From positions 179,161 through 243,160 of the forward strand of contig MNCI01027477.1 of assembly GCA_015680685.1 (NCBI GenBank): 64,000 nt of DNA, in the 5' to 3' direction. The DNA is from Gnetum montanum. Its lineage: Eukaryota > Streptophyta > Gnetopsida > Gnetales > Gnetaceae. Positions 55,001 through 64,000 of the stretch are shown here, one piece after another (within the stretch, counting starts at the first letter, position 1; every line of letters starts with the position of its first letter). The notes beneath the pieces are model-generated. The model was not told the DNA's origin, ran no database searches, and saw nothing but the letters and a program-made list of their open reading frames with translations. Position numbers and translations under genes: made by a program.

Positions 55001-55012
55001 GATCCCCCACTC
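55001..55012 (-). promoter_or_regulatory. Polypurine tract of D
   Basis: GAGTGGGGGATC on the minus strand, directly downstream of the chromodomain end and beside the D LTR. Confidence 0.7.
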
Positions 55013-55910
55013 AAAAAATTTAATCTCATGGACCCATACAACATCATCAATAGATTAATCCTTCCAATATATAAAATATTCATGCCTCTTGAGTCCCCAA
55101 GTACTAGAATCTTTTCTCTGCTTGAGTACGATTGCCTTACTTTTTATTGAAGGCTTGGACTAATCAATAGTACCCTTTAACTCATTGATGATATCCTATA
55201 TGGTCTTCTCATAAGCTAGTCCATGATAGTGCACAAGATTTGAAACATGAAACACAAAAGATATACCAACATCATTTGGTAAATCAATTTCAAAAGCATT
55301 ATTATTAAGTTTATCCTTGATTTTGAAAGGGTCCATCTTTTTGACTTTCAATTTGGAAAAGTTAACACCTCTCAATCACGTCTTATTCAAGTGCACCCAA
55401 ACCAAGTTACTAATAGAGAAATCAGGTCTCTATTTGCCCTTATTTCTCTTGAGGGCTCTCTCTTCAACCTTCTTCTCAAGATTGGATTTTACTTATACAT
55501 AAAGATCCCTTAGCTCTTGCACAAAATTAGCACTGATTTGAGCTTCACCATCAATACTTTTCAAGTTTCTACCATCTTTGGAAAAAACTCATAGTTTACC
55601 TCAAATAAGATTTTACCAATAGCAACATGAAAAGAATTATTATACAAAACCTTAGGATGAAACAACAAGTTTTCCCACCTATTTGAATGTCCATCACATA
55701 AACATCTCAATATGTTTAGTAAGGACTTATTCACCACCTTTGTTTGACCATTGGATTGTGGATGATATGCATTAGAAAAGTTCAACTTTGTCCCTAGATT
55801 CTTTCAAAGGGACCTTTAAAAATGATTGATGAACTTGGAGAATTTATCACTAATAATATCTAAAGGAATACCATGTAACTTCACAAAATACTAGAAGAAT
55901 AAATTTGCCA
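55013..55910 (-). pseudogene. D integrase end and chromodomain (chromovirus)
   Basis: Minus strand. 55785-55561 reads MNFSNAYHPQSNGQTKVVNK, LLNILRCLCDGHSNRWENLL, YNNSFHVAIGKILFEVNYE, matching chromovirus integrases (AYHP..DGQTEVVNR, YN.S.......PF...YG); the catalytic Glu of QTE is Lys. After an N-rich linker come WVHLNKT, LRGVNFSKLKVKKMDPFKI, NNNAFEIDLPNDVGISFVFH and VSNLVHY, the usual C-terminal module. STWGLKRHEYFIYWKD-stop-SIDDVVWVHEIKFFEWG is a chromodomain (EYLVKWKG....TWE...), thought to steer insertion to marked chromatin. Stops and the lost Glu make it inactive. Only the pol end is present. Confidence 0.87.
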
Positions 55911-56160
55911 CATAAGAATGGATTCATGTTCTGATTGATGGGCCCAGTTAAGGCTTCATTAATCCTTAATCAATAGATGTGTTTTAATTAAGGATTAAGG
56001 AAGCATTAACTAACAACTTAAAAAGTAAGGAAATGAAGCTTACTTAATGCTTCCTTAATCCTCCTAGGAGAGAGAGAATATATTAAGGAACATTATGAAA
56101 CCTATTTTATTAAGAAGAGGTGTTCCTACACCATAAGAGAAGGAATTATTTTCATTAAGG
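55911..56160. repeat. Hairpin-forming repeat, possibly a MITE
   Basis: AGGATTAAGGAAGCATTAA at 55991-56009 and its exact reverse complement TTAATGCTTCCTTAATCCT at 56044-56062 form a 19 bp perfect stem with a 34 nt loop. A third, partial copy (GCTTCATTAATCCTTAAT) is at 55953-55970. The surrounding 250 bp interrupts coding-like sequence on both sides. No clear element ends or target duplication found. Confidence 0.55.
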
Positions 56161-56539
56161 TCTTTAGTTTGTGGTTATTCATTTTCATTAGTAAGATGAA
56201 TATGAAACTCTAAAGCCACAGTTCCTCTTTTGTTTTTAATAGTGATTTTGGAACTAAGAGGTTAATCTAGGATAATTTTCATTCTAGATATCTTAATCTA
56301 CACAAGTATCTTCTCTTGTATCTTTTCTTATTTCATGATGTATTTTGTGATCTCCTTTCCTTCTCAATGATCCACTTTAATAGGTTGATGTGGATTGGGA
56401 AGAAAAAGAGGGAAGTCATTAACCCTTTCATATTCTGCCTTGAACTTGAACATTTTTGGTGTAATTAGAAAACCCAATTCTTGCTTAGCACAAACTATCC
56501 TATAATCTTCTTAACTTAATCCTTCAGAAAAAATATTGG
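56161..56539 (-). pseudogene. Unassigned coding-like fragment
   Basis: The minus strand can be read as ELGFLITPKMFKFKAEYERV, NDFPLFLPNPHQPIKVDH, then MKIILD and NKRGTVALEFHIHLTNENE with TAA, TAG and TGA stops. It resembles a decayed retroelement protein, but I recognise no domain. It may be an upstream part of the element that carries D or another insertion. ATTGG at 56535-56539 would be the left target duplication of E3; the right one is outside the window. Confidence 0.35.
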
Positions 56540-57403
56540 TGATGAGCAGCAAGGTACCCCTACGCCCAACCATATGAATCATAAGTGTTCATGTGCAATC
56601 TGGTCAAATTCTGTAGACTCTAATTACTAAGTATACTAGAGCTAAACAATGTATGCATGTTATTTGTTTGTTTTCTTCCTAGTCCCACTTGTCGAATGCA
56701 ATTGTATGGTTAAGTGTGAATGAGGCATATGATTTTTATTATTTTGTGTTTTTATGGAATTACTCATCTAGAATAAGAATAAAAGTAAGAGTTATTAATT
56801 ACTAAGTAAACTATAGTCTAATCTAGCCTAACACAAGTAACCATTCCCACTTCTCAAAAATAGCCTAAACTTTGTGCAAACATTGCTAGCCTATCAAACG
56901 CTAATCATTTCTAAGCTATGAAGTGTCATACGTATGCTCGAAGGGGTCATGCTTATGTATCTTAATAAATTGCTTGATTAATAAAAATTAATTACTACAT
57001 AAATAACATTAATGTAAATTACATGGAATATAAATGCATAAGAAAGAAAATCACAAGTGCTATAAGGAATGGATCAAAGAGCTTGTCTTTATTGCCAACA
57101 CAATGGTGTGCTCACATACATCAATGCTTGAATAAAGATCCATTCACACTTAGACCTCTTGCTGCAGGCACTTGGAAAATATTCTAACTTTCAAATGGAC
57201 AAATTTCAAGAGTTTTGCTACTTAACTACTAAAAAACTTACTACTAATTGTGTGCCTAGGCATTGTATTTATAGACCCAGGAGTAACCTTGTGATATTGA
57301 ATGTACGATATCACATCTTGGGCTGTGATATTGCATATTTGATATCGTGTACCTAATATTGTAGCCACCCGGATATTGGAGTGATGAAAAACATGATTTA
57401 TCA
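56540..57403 (-). repeat. 3' LTR of E3 (family B)
   Basis: 864 bp, plus-strand TGATGAGC to GATTTATCA. The GGTACCCCTACG start matches family A LTRs, while the middle differs. GATATC-type words lie at 57290-57380 and TATAAAT at 57273-57267. The solo LTR at 1066-1479 is the same family. Confidence 0.88.
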
Positions 57404-59520
57404 TACCCACACAACTAAATGAAAACTCGTCCTCAAGTATAGAAGAAGAGGAACAAGTAATTTACAAAATATAATAGGGGGTGTAGACTTATTTGATTGA
57501 CATGCAGAGTCACATAGAGAAAATACACAAATACAAAAGTTTTCGAGCATACAATATGATAATGATGTATAACATTGGGTGTTCATGATAACAAGAAAGA
57601 ACACCAATAGATCCAAAGAACATCCAATCCCTCTTGGTAATACAAGAATAAGGGAGAGATAGAAGAGATCTAGCAGTCATGAATAGTCTCCTGCAAATGA
57701 TATGGTTACATCCTCCTTGGTGACGACAGTCCCACTTCCTATCCATACTTCCTACTACAATCATAACAAAACCTAGGATTAGTATATATAGTGCAATAGA
57801 TAATGGCTGAGTACCTTGTTTCATCAATGATTTTATTTAGCCAGGTTGTGATTGTGATAGATTGGTTGCTTGATGTTGTTAGTCGAAAGACTGACGAATG
57901 GGTTAAATAAGAGAAGAAATCCATATAATTCAGAAAAAGCGTAACATAAGGACTACTGAAAAGAGGGTATTCACAACAATAAAAAGGAGTTCATTACAAA
58001 TAGTTGTGAAGGTGCATACAATTCGATGACATGGATGGGGTAAATAAAAAGAATTTGATTGTAATAATATCTAAGTGTAAAGAACTTAACTTAACCAAAC
58101 CAAAAGATATGCATGTGGGTCCTCCCCAAAGCAAGCACAGGCCTTTTATGCTCTTGCATAACTTCAAACTAAGGAGTCTATGTACACCATGGATGATTAA
58201 TGGTTATGAAAAGTTAAGTACAAAAACCCAAAAGTAATTGACTAAGAAACCCAACACATTAGACCAAAACATTGAATCAAAACATGAAAGCAATAGCAAG
58301 GTGAGGTATGAAAAGCATAGATGGATGACAAAGAGAGTGGAATGGAGTTCCTAATTATAGTCACATACAGTCTCTTATGGATTTTGTGATTAAGTAACTT
58401 GGTTGGATCCTTCCTCAGTCCAAATCAAAACCAAGCACTTTCAGTGACTTCACATCAACATTCTAAGGCAAGTCATCCCTTGAGATACAAGCATGCTCCC
58501 ACAAAACAACCACCACTCCAAATTGGAGTGAAGGTAGAAAGTGAGAAAAGGCCTTAGAGGAGACAAGAAAAGTCTCATAACCAATGCTTGTAGCCCTTTT
58601 ATTTGGTCTAATGGGTGTGCTTTGAATTCCCATGTTTTTTTTTGAATGGGAACCACACCATGCAAAGACCCATGCATTTTTTACATTTATTTTGTCCAAG
58701 GGATGTGCTTTGAATCCTTATCTTTTCTTTTATGATGAGGACCACACCATGTAAGGCCTTATTTGACTTCCTACTATGAAATGATGTGAAATGGTGAGAA
58801 GCTTACGAGAACATCCTTGCATTTAGGAAAACAGAAAAGCATAAAGAATACCGCATCCCTTTGAAGCCACACCCTATCCAAACCTTTCATTCCTTTCCAA
58901 TTTTGAAAACTACACAAGTCACCAATTTATTAAAGCTGTATTAATGAAGAAGAGATTGCATGCTTCCAAAACAAGGAAAACCATAGAGTATGTGGATGGG
59001 TGGATGATGTGGACTCACTACCTATTACATGAAAAGAATCCATCTCCCAGTTGTCAGTAACAACATTCAAAGTCAAAAACTAGACATCAACAATCAAATT
59101 ACAAATAAAGCATAGCACCATCGAGTAGTGCATTACTATTGTACTTTCCACCTTATTAGTAGAAAAAGTAGAGAAACACATCAAACATAAGCAACATAAC
59201 CATAAAAGAAAGTAAAAATGTGGATAATAAATATTGAATATATTAAAATTTGTGTAAAATAAAAACTAAGGGAAAACAAATAACCTTAAAAATACAAATA
59301 TGTAAAATAAAGAAGATGAAAACAAAAATTTGTAAAACCAAAAATGTGAAAAACAAAAAATTCAAAAACTGAGGAACTGCCAAGATGTTAGTATGGGTGG
59401 CCATCTCTCCCATGACTAAGTTGGAAGGGAGATATCCAAAAGATTGAGCATGATTGTCCATATGACAAAGTGTTTGTTGTGTTGGTTGGCTTGAGCTCAT
59501 GGAAAGGTTGTATTTTTTGA
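57404..59520 (-). other. E3 region between integrase and 3' LTR
   Basis: No clear gene here, although Athila elements often carry an extra ORF in this position. It contains the 3' UTR motif (57440-57404), GTGGGTCCTCCCCAAAGC at 58115-58132, a duplicated segment at about 58600-58775, and near 59500-59250 a minus-strand stretch (LPSNLVMGEMATHTNIL, then a Phe-rich run) that looks like translated low-complexity sequence. The hydrophobic run is probably chance from an A-rich tract. Confidence 0.6.
58600..58775. repeat. Tandem duplication of about 90 bp
   Basis: Two units share TTTATTT, GTGTGCTTTGAATTCC or GATGTGCTTTGAATCC, and GGACCACACCATG or GGAACCACACCATG, about 90 bp apart and diverged at many positions. 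Confidence 0.65.
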
Positions 59521-60780
59521 ATGTTAACTAACTATTTTTTATCTAGGATGTCAGGTTTGTAGATGATCATGGCCCTAGATTGAAAAGGATCATTAATAAT
59601 GTAAGGTTCTTTTCATAATGTTTGAAATTTGGTTCATTGGGGTACATGTGTAGGATTCCAATAGAGAACCTTGTCTCTTGGTTGAAACTTAACTTTTCTT
59701 ATTTTGAGGTCATGGCATTTATTGTTAAATGCCTTATGCATTTCATTGGATGATAGGACCATTAACTAATTTTCATCTAGCAAGTTGAGACTTATTAATT
59801 GTTCTTTCTATGCTAGACTTAGATCTAGGTGAAGGCCATAGGCTGTAGAGAGTGTATGGAGCTTGGATTGGATGGGCAGTGTTGGTAGTTTTTCATACAC
59901 AAGCTCATAGGGAGAATAACCTATGGAAAGTTTGCATGTGGAGCAATAGGTCCAAAGGACATCATTTAAATTAGTGCTCCAGTTTCTTCAGTATTTGTTA
60001 ATGGTACATGTTAAGATTTTTGTAATATCCTGATTAGTGACCTCAGCTTGACCAATGGCTTGGGGGTGATATGGTGTTGTGAATTTATGTTCAACCACCA
60101 AGCATTGCATCAGCTTTCAAAAGGTGGCACTTGTAAAATGAGTTCCATTATCAAAAATTAATGCATGAGATACACTAGGCTTGTTTATGATGTTTTGTTA
60201 TACAACTTGAGCAATAGTGGTGGATGTGCAGTTGGTGACGGCTGCTACTTTTGCCCACTTGGTACAATAGTCAACTGCCAATATTATATATGCCTTTCCA
60301 TTTGATAAAGGTGCAATGGAATCCATAAATTTTATGCCCCAAATATTGAATAGCTCAAGAGGTTGTATCGATTGTAGTGATCTTTCCATTTGAGTTGTCA
60401 TTCCACCATCCCTCTGGCAACAATTACAAGCACGGATAAATTGGTGTGCATCCCTGAATATTGTTGGCCAACAATACCCTACCATGAGGAGTTTTATGAT
60501 TGTTCATCTCCTAGCATAATGGCCCCCACAAGAACCTTCGTGAGCATCTTGAAGAATGTGAAGCTGATCTATATTAGGGACACACCAATGTACCAGTCCA
60601 TCAAGACAAACCTTGTAGAGGTTTTCATTAATCTCCATGAAATATTTGATGTGGTGAAGAAACTATTATTTTTTTCTAATGTCCAAATCTTGCAGCAATT
60701 CTTGCTTGAGCAGATATATGAGGATGATGTTATACCATTTTGGTTCATTAGGCATTTATGCATTAATAGCACCTAGAAGG
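59521..60780 (-). pseudogene. E3 integrase
   Basis: The full domain order is visible on the minus strand. The zinc domain is HILQDAHEGSCGGHYARR, VGYCWPTIFRDAHQFI then CNCCQRDG. The catalytic core is FNIWGIKFMDSIAP (first Asp), YIILAVDYCTKWAKV, ALIFDNGTHFTS (second Asp) and TPYHPQAIGQAEVTNQDI (Glu). The C-terminal part is NEMHKAFNNKCHDLKI, FQPRDKVLYWNPTHVPQ and a diverged GPY region. All three catalytic acids are present, unlike T1 and D, but TAA/TAG stops occur in the zinc domain and after the core. It fits Athila-lineage integrases well. Confidence 0.92.
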
Positions 60781-61300
60781 AGAGATTCGTCAAGCAATTG
60801 ATTAGATAAAGGACTCTCTTTCTTCTTGTCATCCCATCTTAGTTACAATAAGTGATCCATAACCACATTTTTCACACCTTTATGATCTACTATCGTGAGA
60901 TCGAATTCCTACAAAATCACAAGCCACCATATGACATGAGGGCTCACCATTGGTTTGTTCATTAGAAATCTGATGGCACTATCATCTGTGTGAACGAACA
61001 CTTTATAGCTAAGCACATAGTACATGAACTTCTCTAATGTGAACACCATTGCCATGAACTTCTTTTCTGTGGTGGTGTAGGCTAGCTATGCACTTGCAAT
61101 ACTTCATCTTGCTCAATGAATGTAATATGGAAGTTTTTGATCATCCATTTTCATAAGCATTGCCCCCCAAAGCATAATTTGATGCATCAGTCATCACATG
61201 AAATGACCTAGACCAATGAAGTGCTTGTAGAATGAGGGTTTCAACAAGCTTCTTCTTTGTTGAAATGCTATTTCACATGTAGGGGTCTAGATGAAAAATG
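60781..61300 (-). pseudogene. E3 RNase H
   Basis: The minus strand reads KVFVHTDDSAIRFLMNKPMV (normally VYTDH.ALKYL), HVIWWLVIL-stop-EFDLTI (normally RW.L.LQEFD..I) and VDHKGVKNVVMDHLL (KG..N.VADHLSR), the end of a gypsy RNase H, followed by a Leu-rich tether into integrase. Only this one RNase H is present, which separates E3 from T1 and T2. The front part is broken by frameshifts. Confidence 0.85.
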
Positions 61301-62110
61301 CATCCTTCTTTGTTTATTTTACCAATGGCTTGGCGATTTTGAAAAAATTCTCGATGAAGAATCAGTAGTAGCCTGTATGACCAAGGAATAACCAAACTTA
61401 TTTAACTATTTTAGGTTGACAAGTTATTCCTTGGATGACCCTTATTTTTTTAGGGTCCACCTAGATTCTTGCTTTTGAGATGTGGTGCCCTAAGACTGTG
61501 CCTTTTGAGACCATAAGATGGCTCTTTTGCCAATTGATTTGGAGGTTTGTTTGACACATCTCTTCAACACTTGCTCAAGATGGTCTAGGACTTGCTTGAA
61601 CATAGCTCTATAGGAAGAAAAATCATCCATAAAAACTTCTACTATGCTACTAATTTGTTGTTGGAAACTGCTAAGAACTAATTGTTGAAATGTAGTTAGG
61701 GCATTACATAGACCAAATGGAATCTGATGGTAAGAAAAAGTACCCCAAGGACTTGTGAAAATTATCTTTATCTGGTCCTCGGGTACAATCTAGATTTGGT
61801 TATAGCCACTATAACAATCTAGAAAGCTATAAAATTTGTGCCTTGAAATGATGTCCAGCACTTGGTTGACAAAAGGCAATGGAAAATGATCCTTAAAAGT
61901 TGTCATGTTGAGTAGCTGAAAGTTAATGCACACATGCCATTTACTTCCTTTCTTTGGCATGATCATGAGTGGATTGACCAACTCACTATTTGTGATAGGG
62001 TAGATAAATCCTACATTGAAGAGTTGTTCAATCTCCTCTTTGACAATTTATTTTAACTTGGGATTCAAACATCACTACAGCTATCATTTTGGCTTGACGG
62101 CAAGGTCAGT
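61301..62110 (-). pseudogene. E3 reverse transcriptase
   Basis: On the minus strand: FNVGFIYPITNSELVNPLMI, MPKKGSKWHVCINFQLLN, KDHFPLPFVNQVLDIIS, FYSFLDCYSGYNQI (motif A Asp in FLD), FGLCNALTTFQQL (motif B) and VEVFMDDFS (catalytic FMDD) near 61650-61615. The fingers-palm order is complete, and 61981-61790 is open. Downstream the thumb is shifted and has stops. The KKGG.WR.C.DYR..N and KDHFPLPF phrases are typical of Athila-type RT. All three catalytic Asp residues are retained. Confidence 0.92.
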
Positions 62111-62595
62111 GTATATTCAGTGCTGGCATATTCTTGGATCTATCCTAGTGAGTTTGGAATATGAATAGGTGAAGATTGTTGACCAATTTTCCATAACCTT
62201 TATTAATTTTCTCTTCTATTCAGTAGCAAGCTTAGCATTAATGATAACTAGCCTTCCATTTTTCAAAAATACATATTCCATTCCAGCCAATAGCATCTTT
62301 AATTCAAGGGGCTCTTATTTAAAGTTATCAAGAATTTTTAGCTCACCCTAATTGACATTATCATTTGCTCCTTTAGAGAGCTAGTGGGGAACTTGCTTGA
62401 GTTCATACATACTTGCAACGTACTCGTACATTAGGCCCTTAGTCAATTCTATGCATAATGTACTATTGATAGTATCAGCTGTTAGCCACTTGGTGCCTTC
62501 TTGTTTTGTGGCTACTACATACAAGCATCTCTAGATATTAGCTTCTGGTGCACACTGCTTGCATGCAAAGATAGATGTTTGTTTTACTAACCATA
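62111..62595 (-). other. E3 linker between protease and RT
   Basis: Decayed minus-strand sequence without a clear domain, where Athila pol has a variable linker. No motif found; an open stretch on the plus strand (62169-62351) is not supported. Confidence 0.5.
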
Positions 62596-63000
62596 ATGTC
62601 TACACACAATGATACCCTAAATCACTATATGCAATACATGGAACTCTCTTCTTCTCAATCTTTCCAAATTCATTTTCTTTTGATATCTCCAAGGAAAGAT
62701 CTCTAATGACAATTTTGGCATACACAGTACTTAGCCATGCCCTTCCCATAATAATTGGAAAGTCCCCCTTATAGTTCTCTACTTTGATTACCAAGAAATC
62801 AGTGGGATATGACCACTCACAAATAGTGGTGATGATGTCCTCAACCAGTTCTAGTGGAACAATGATGGATTGGTCCACCAGTTCTATCTAGATGTTTTTC
62901 TTCTTCAAAGGAGGAAGGTTTCACGTTATGTACATATCATGCGAGATTAGATTAACACTAGGACTAGAGTCAAGAGGAGATTTACAAGGCTCATTCCTAG
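62596..63000 (-). pseudogene. E3 aspartic protease
   Basis: The active-site region reads LDSSPSVNLISHDMY where Athila proteases have LDLGASVNLMP-like sequence, so the Gly is lost. 62878-62600 is open and reads QSIIVPLELVEDIITTI, YPTDFLVIKVENYKGDFPII, MGRAWLSTVYAKIVI, matching DRS...P.G..EDV.VKV....FP.DF.VLD......P.ILGRPFLAT...LIDV. It lies between gag and RT as expected. Likely inactive. Confidence 0.85.
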
Positions 63001-64000
63001 CAATTTGCAAGCACACTAGGGGACTTCAGGGATTAACTAATTTTTTGGGTAGGTTACCAGTTCGAATCTAATCAGATACAACATGTGTCAACATTATAGT
63101 ATGGATTCGAGAGGAATTTTGGTTTGAAAGGGACTTGAATAGAGAGGAAATAGAGGAAGGTGGAGGAGTAGGGTTACCAACCACTGATGTTTTTGAGGGC
63201 TTTGGTGAACCACGAGGTCAAAAGAAGGATCTTGTCTTTGTTCAAGGTTTTGATCTTCTTGATGGGTTAATCGATTGTAGATTAACTACCCTTGTAGCAT
63301 TTCTTTATTATGGTTGTGTAGGTAATTCACCTTGCATGGATGGAATAAATGGTAGCTGTGTAGGAGGTGGAGGAGGAGGTGCATGAGTGTAATAGGTGGC
63401 ATCCCTCCATGGATAGGGTGATTGGTATGTTTCAGAAGGGTAGTGGTGAGATTGGTAAGTAGCAATATGACTAGAGGAGTCCCTTGGAGATGAAGGTTGC
63501 TGAACATAGTAACAATAAGGATCTGGTTGTCAGTAAGGGTATTTTTGTCTTGGAGGTGGCAATGCCCATGATTGTGGTTGCTGCCATTACTGGTATAATT
63601 TGTAGGGTTGCAAAGGAGTTCCACTTAGATAATATCACTATGGTTGGTGGAACTATTGAGGATTGCCTTGTGGATAAGGTAATCTTTTGGGCATTTGCCT
63701 TTGTGCAAGTTGTGGATGTAAGGCATACATCCCATGTTCCTACAAGTGTGATACAATTTGATAACATCCCTTAGGATGTTCATACTAGCAAACACATCTA
63801 GCATCATTATCTAAATTGCTATTCATAGCCATATCTATTGTAGCCATTTTACCTTTACCCTTAGATATGGTATGTTCATCTTCCTTACGTCTTTGATGCT
63901 CTTGCTCATCATTTTGCTGCTTGGACTCTTCAACAACTTTTAGAATAGCTTGAAATCTATTATCCATGGAGTCCCATAATTGATCAACCTTAGCCATGAT
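63001..64000 (-). pseudogene. E3 gag, C-terminal part
   Basis: 63997-63785 (minus) reads MAKVDQLWDSMDNRFQAILK followed by a charged EEE/KQQ, KGKGKMA segment, probably coiled coil. After a frameshift comes CMPYIHNLHKGKCPKDYLIH, comparable with the E1 knuckle CNICLYDHPKGQCP: the HKGKCP end is kept and the first Cys pair is shifted. A Pro/His/Thr-rich low-complexity tail follows (63620-63290). The gag core lies outside the window. Confidence 0.7.

Larger units (their letters stand above)
56540..64000 (-). mobile_element. E3: Athila-like Ty3/gypsy element, family B (5' end outside window)
   Basis: From the plus-strand left end this has a 3' LTR (56540-57403), a 2.1 kb non-coding region, then integrase, RNase H, RT, protease and gag in reverse order, so the element is on the minus strand and its 5' LTR lies beyond 64000. 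Single RNase H, the protease type and the RT phrase KDHFPLPF point to the Athila lineage. It shares LTR ends, the LTR GATATC/TATA layout, the 3' UTR motif and an 18 bp internal block with family A, and is the only such element here with pol genes. It is itself damaged. Confidence 0.85.

Noticed and set aside
59243-59500. Envelope-like membrane protein in E3
   Set aside because: The hydrophobic stretch reads from an A-rich tract that is low-complexity, and no signal peptide or conserved segment is seen.
63484-63774. Plus-strand open frame of 96 codons
   Set aside because: It is antisense to the E3 gag tail, with no recognisable domain.
1-64000. tRNA, rRNA, CRISPR arrays, bacterial-type operons
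   Set aside because: None seen. The tRNA-Asp-like sequences at 4318 and 52113 are 18 bp primer-binding sites, not tRNA genes.

Overview
The window is repeat-rich nuclear DNA from a land plant, most likely a seed plant with a large genome. The evidence is plant-type LTR retrotransposons (Tat-like, Athila-like and chromovirus pol fragments, with a primer-binding site matching plant tRNA-Asp), a plant-type L1 reverse transcriptase, high AT content, intron-like gaps and assembly gaps (Ns at 33451-33472 and 44969-45123). I see no intact host gene, rRNA, tRNA or CRISPR array. Almost every coding stretch is a decayed transposon gene. My names: T1 and T2 are old Tat-like elements, E1 and E2 are two copies of a non-autonomous family A, E3 is an Athila-like family B element, D is a chromovirus fragment, and L1 is a LINE fragment.

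Layout. 1-800: L1 reverse transcriptase fragment (minus). 831-26740: remains of T1 (minus), whose gag, protease, RT, RNase H and integrase are spread over about 25 kb because later elements landed inside it: a shortened family B solo LTR (1066-1479) in integrase, full-length E1 (3442-11981, plus) at the RT/RNase H junction, a family A solo LTR (12154-12950) in RT, and a plus-strand multi-exon-like block (about 13890-22651) with a 1.6 kb inverted duplication between protease and RT. 26741-54346: T2 (minus), between two family C LTRs, with integrase, RNase H, a degenerate tandem array of roughly 190 bp units (31370-34650), another plus-strand intron-containing ORF block (36830-40240), protease, gag and a duplicated 5' leader. 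Its right-hand LTR is split by E2 (46308-52928, minus). 54347-56539: D, ending in a chromodomain, plus a hairpin repeat and an unassigned frame. 56540-64000: E3 (minus), with 3' LTR, a 2.1 kb region, integrase, RNase H, RT, protease and gag; its 5' end is outside the window.

Three insertions have exact 5 bp target-site duplications that I could read: TATTT for E1, TTGAG for the family A solo LTR, CCTAG for E2. Removing the solo LTR and one duplication rejoins the interrupted RT reading frame. These fix the order of events: T1 and T2 are older, and E1, E2 and the solo LTRs are younger.

How the parts relate. E1 and E2 carry a gag-like gene and a second, coiled-coil-rich gene (ORF2) but no recognisable protease, RT or integrase. 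They share LTR termini (TGATGA...TCATCA), the 3' polypurine-tract region and an identical 18 bp internal block with E3, which does encode pol. E3-type elements are therefore the likely source of the enzymes that moved family A. In-frame stops in E1 ORF2 are nearly all TAG or TAA where CAG or CAA would fit, as expected from deamination of methylated cytosine in a silenced element. Coordinates of decayed features are approximate except where a terminus or motif is named. All readings are by eye, without alignment or database search.
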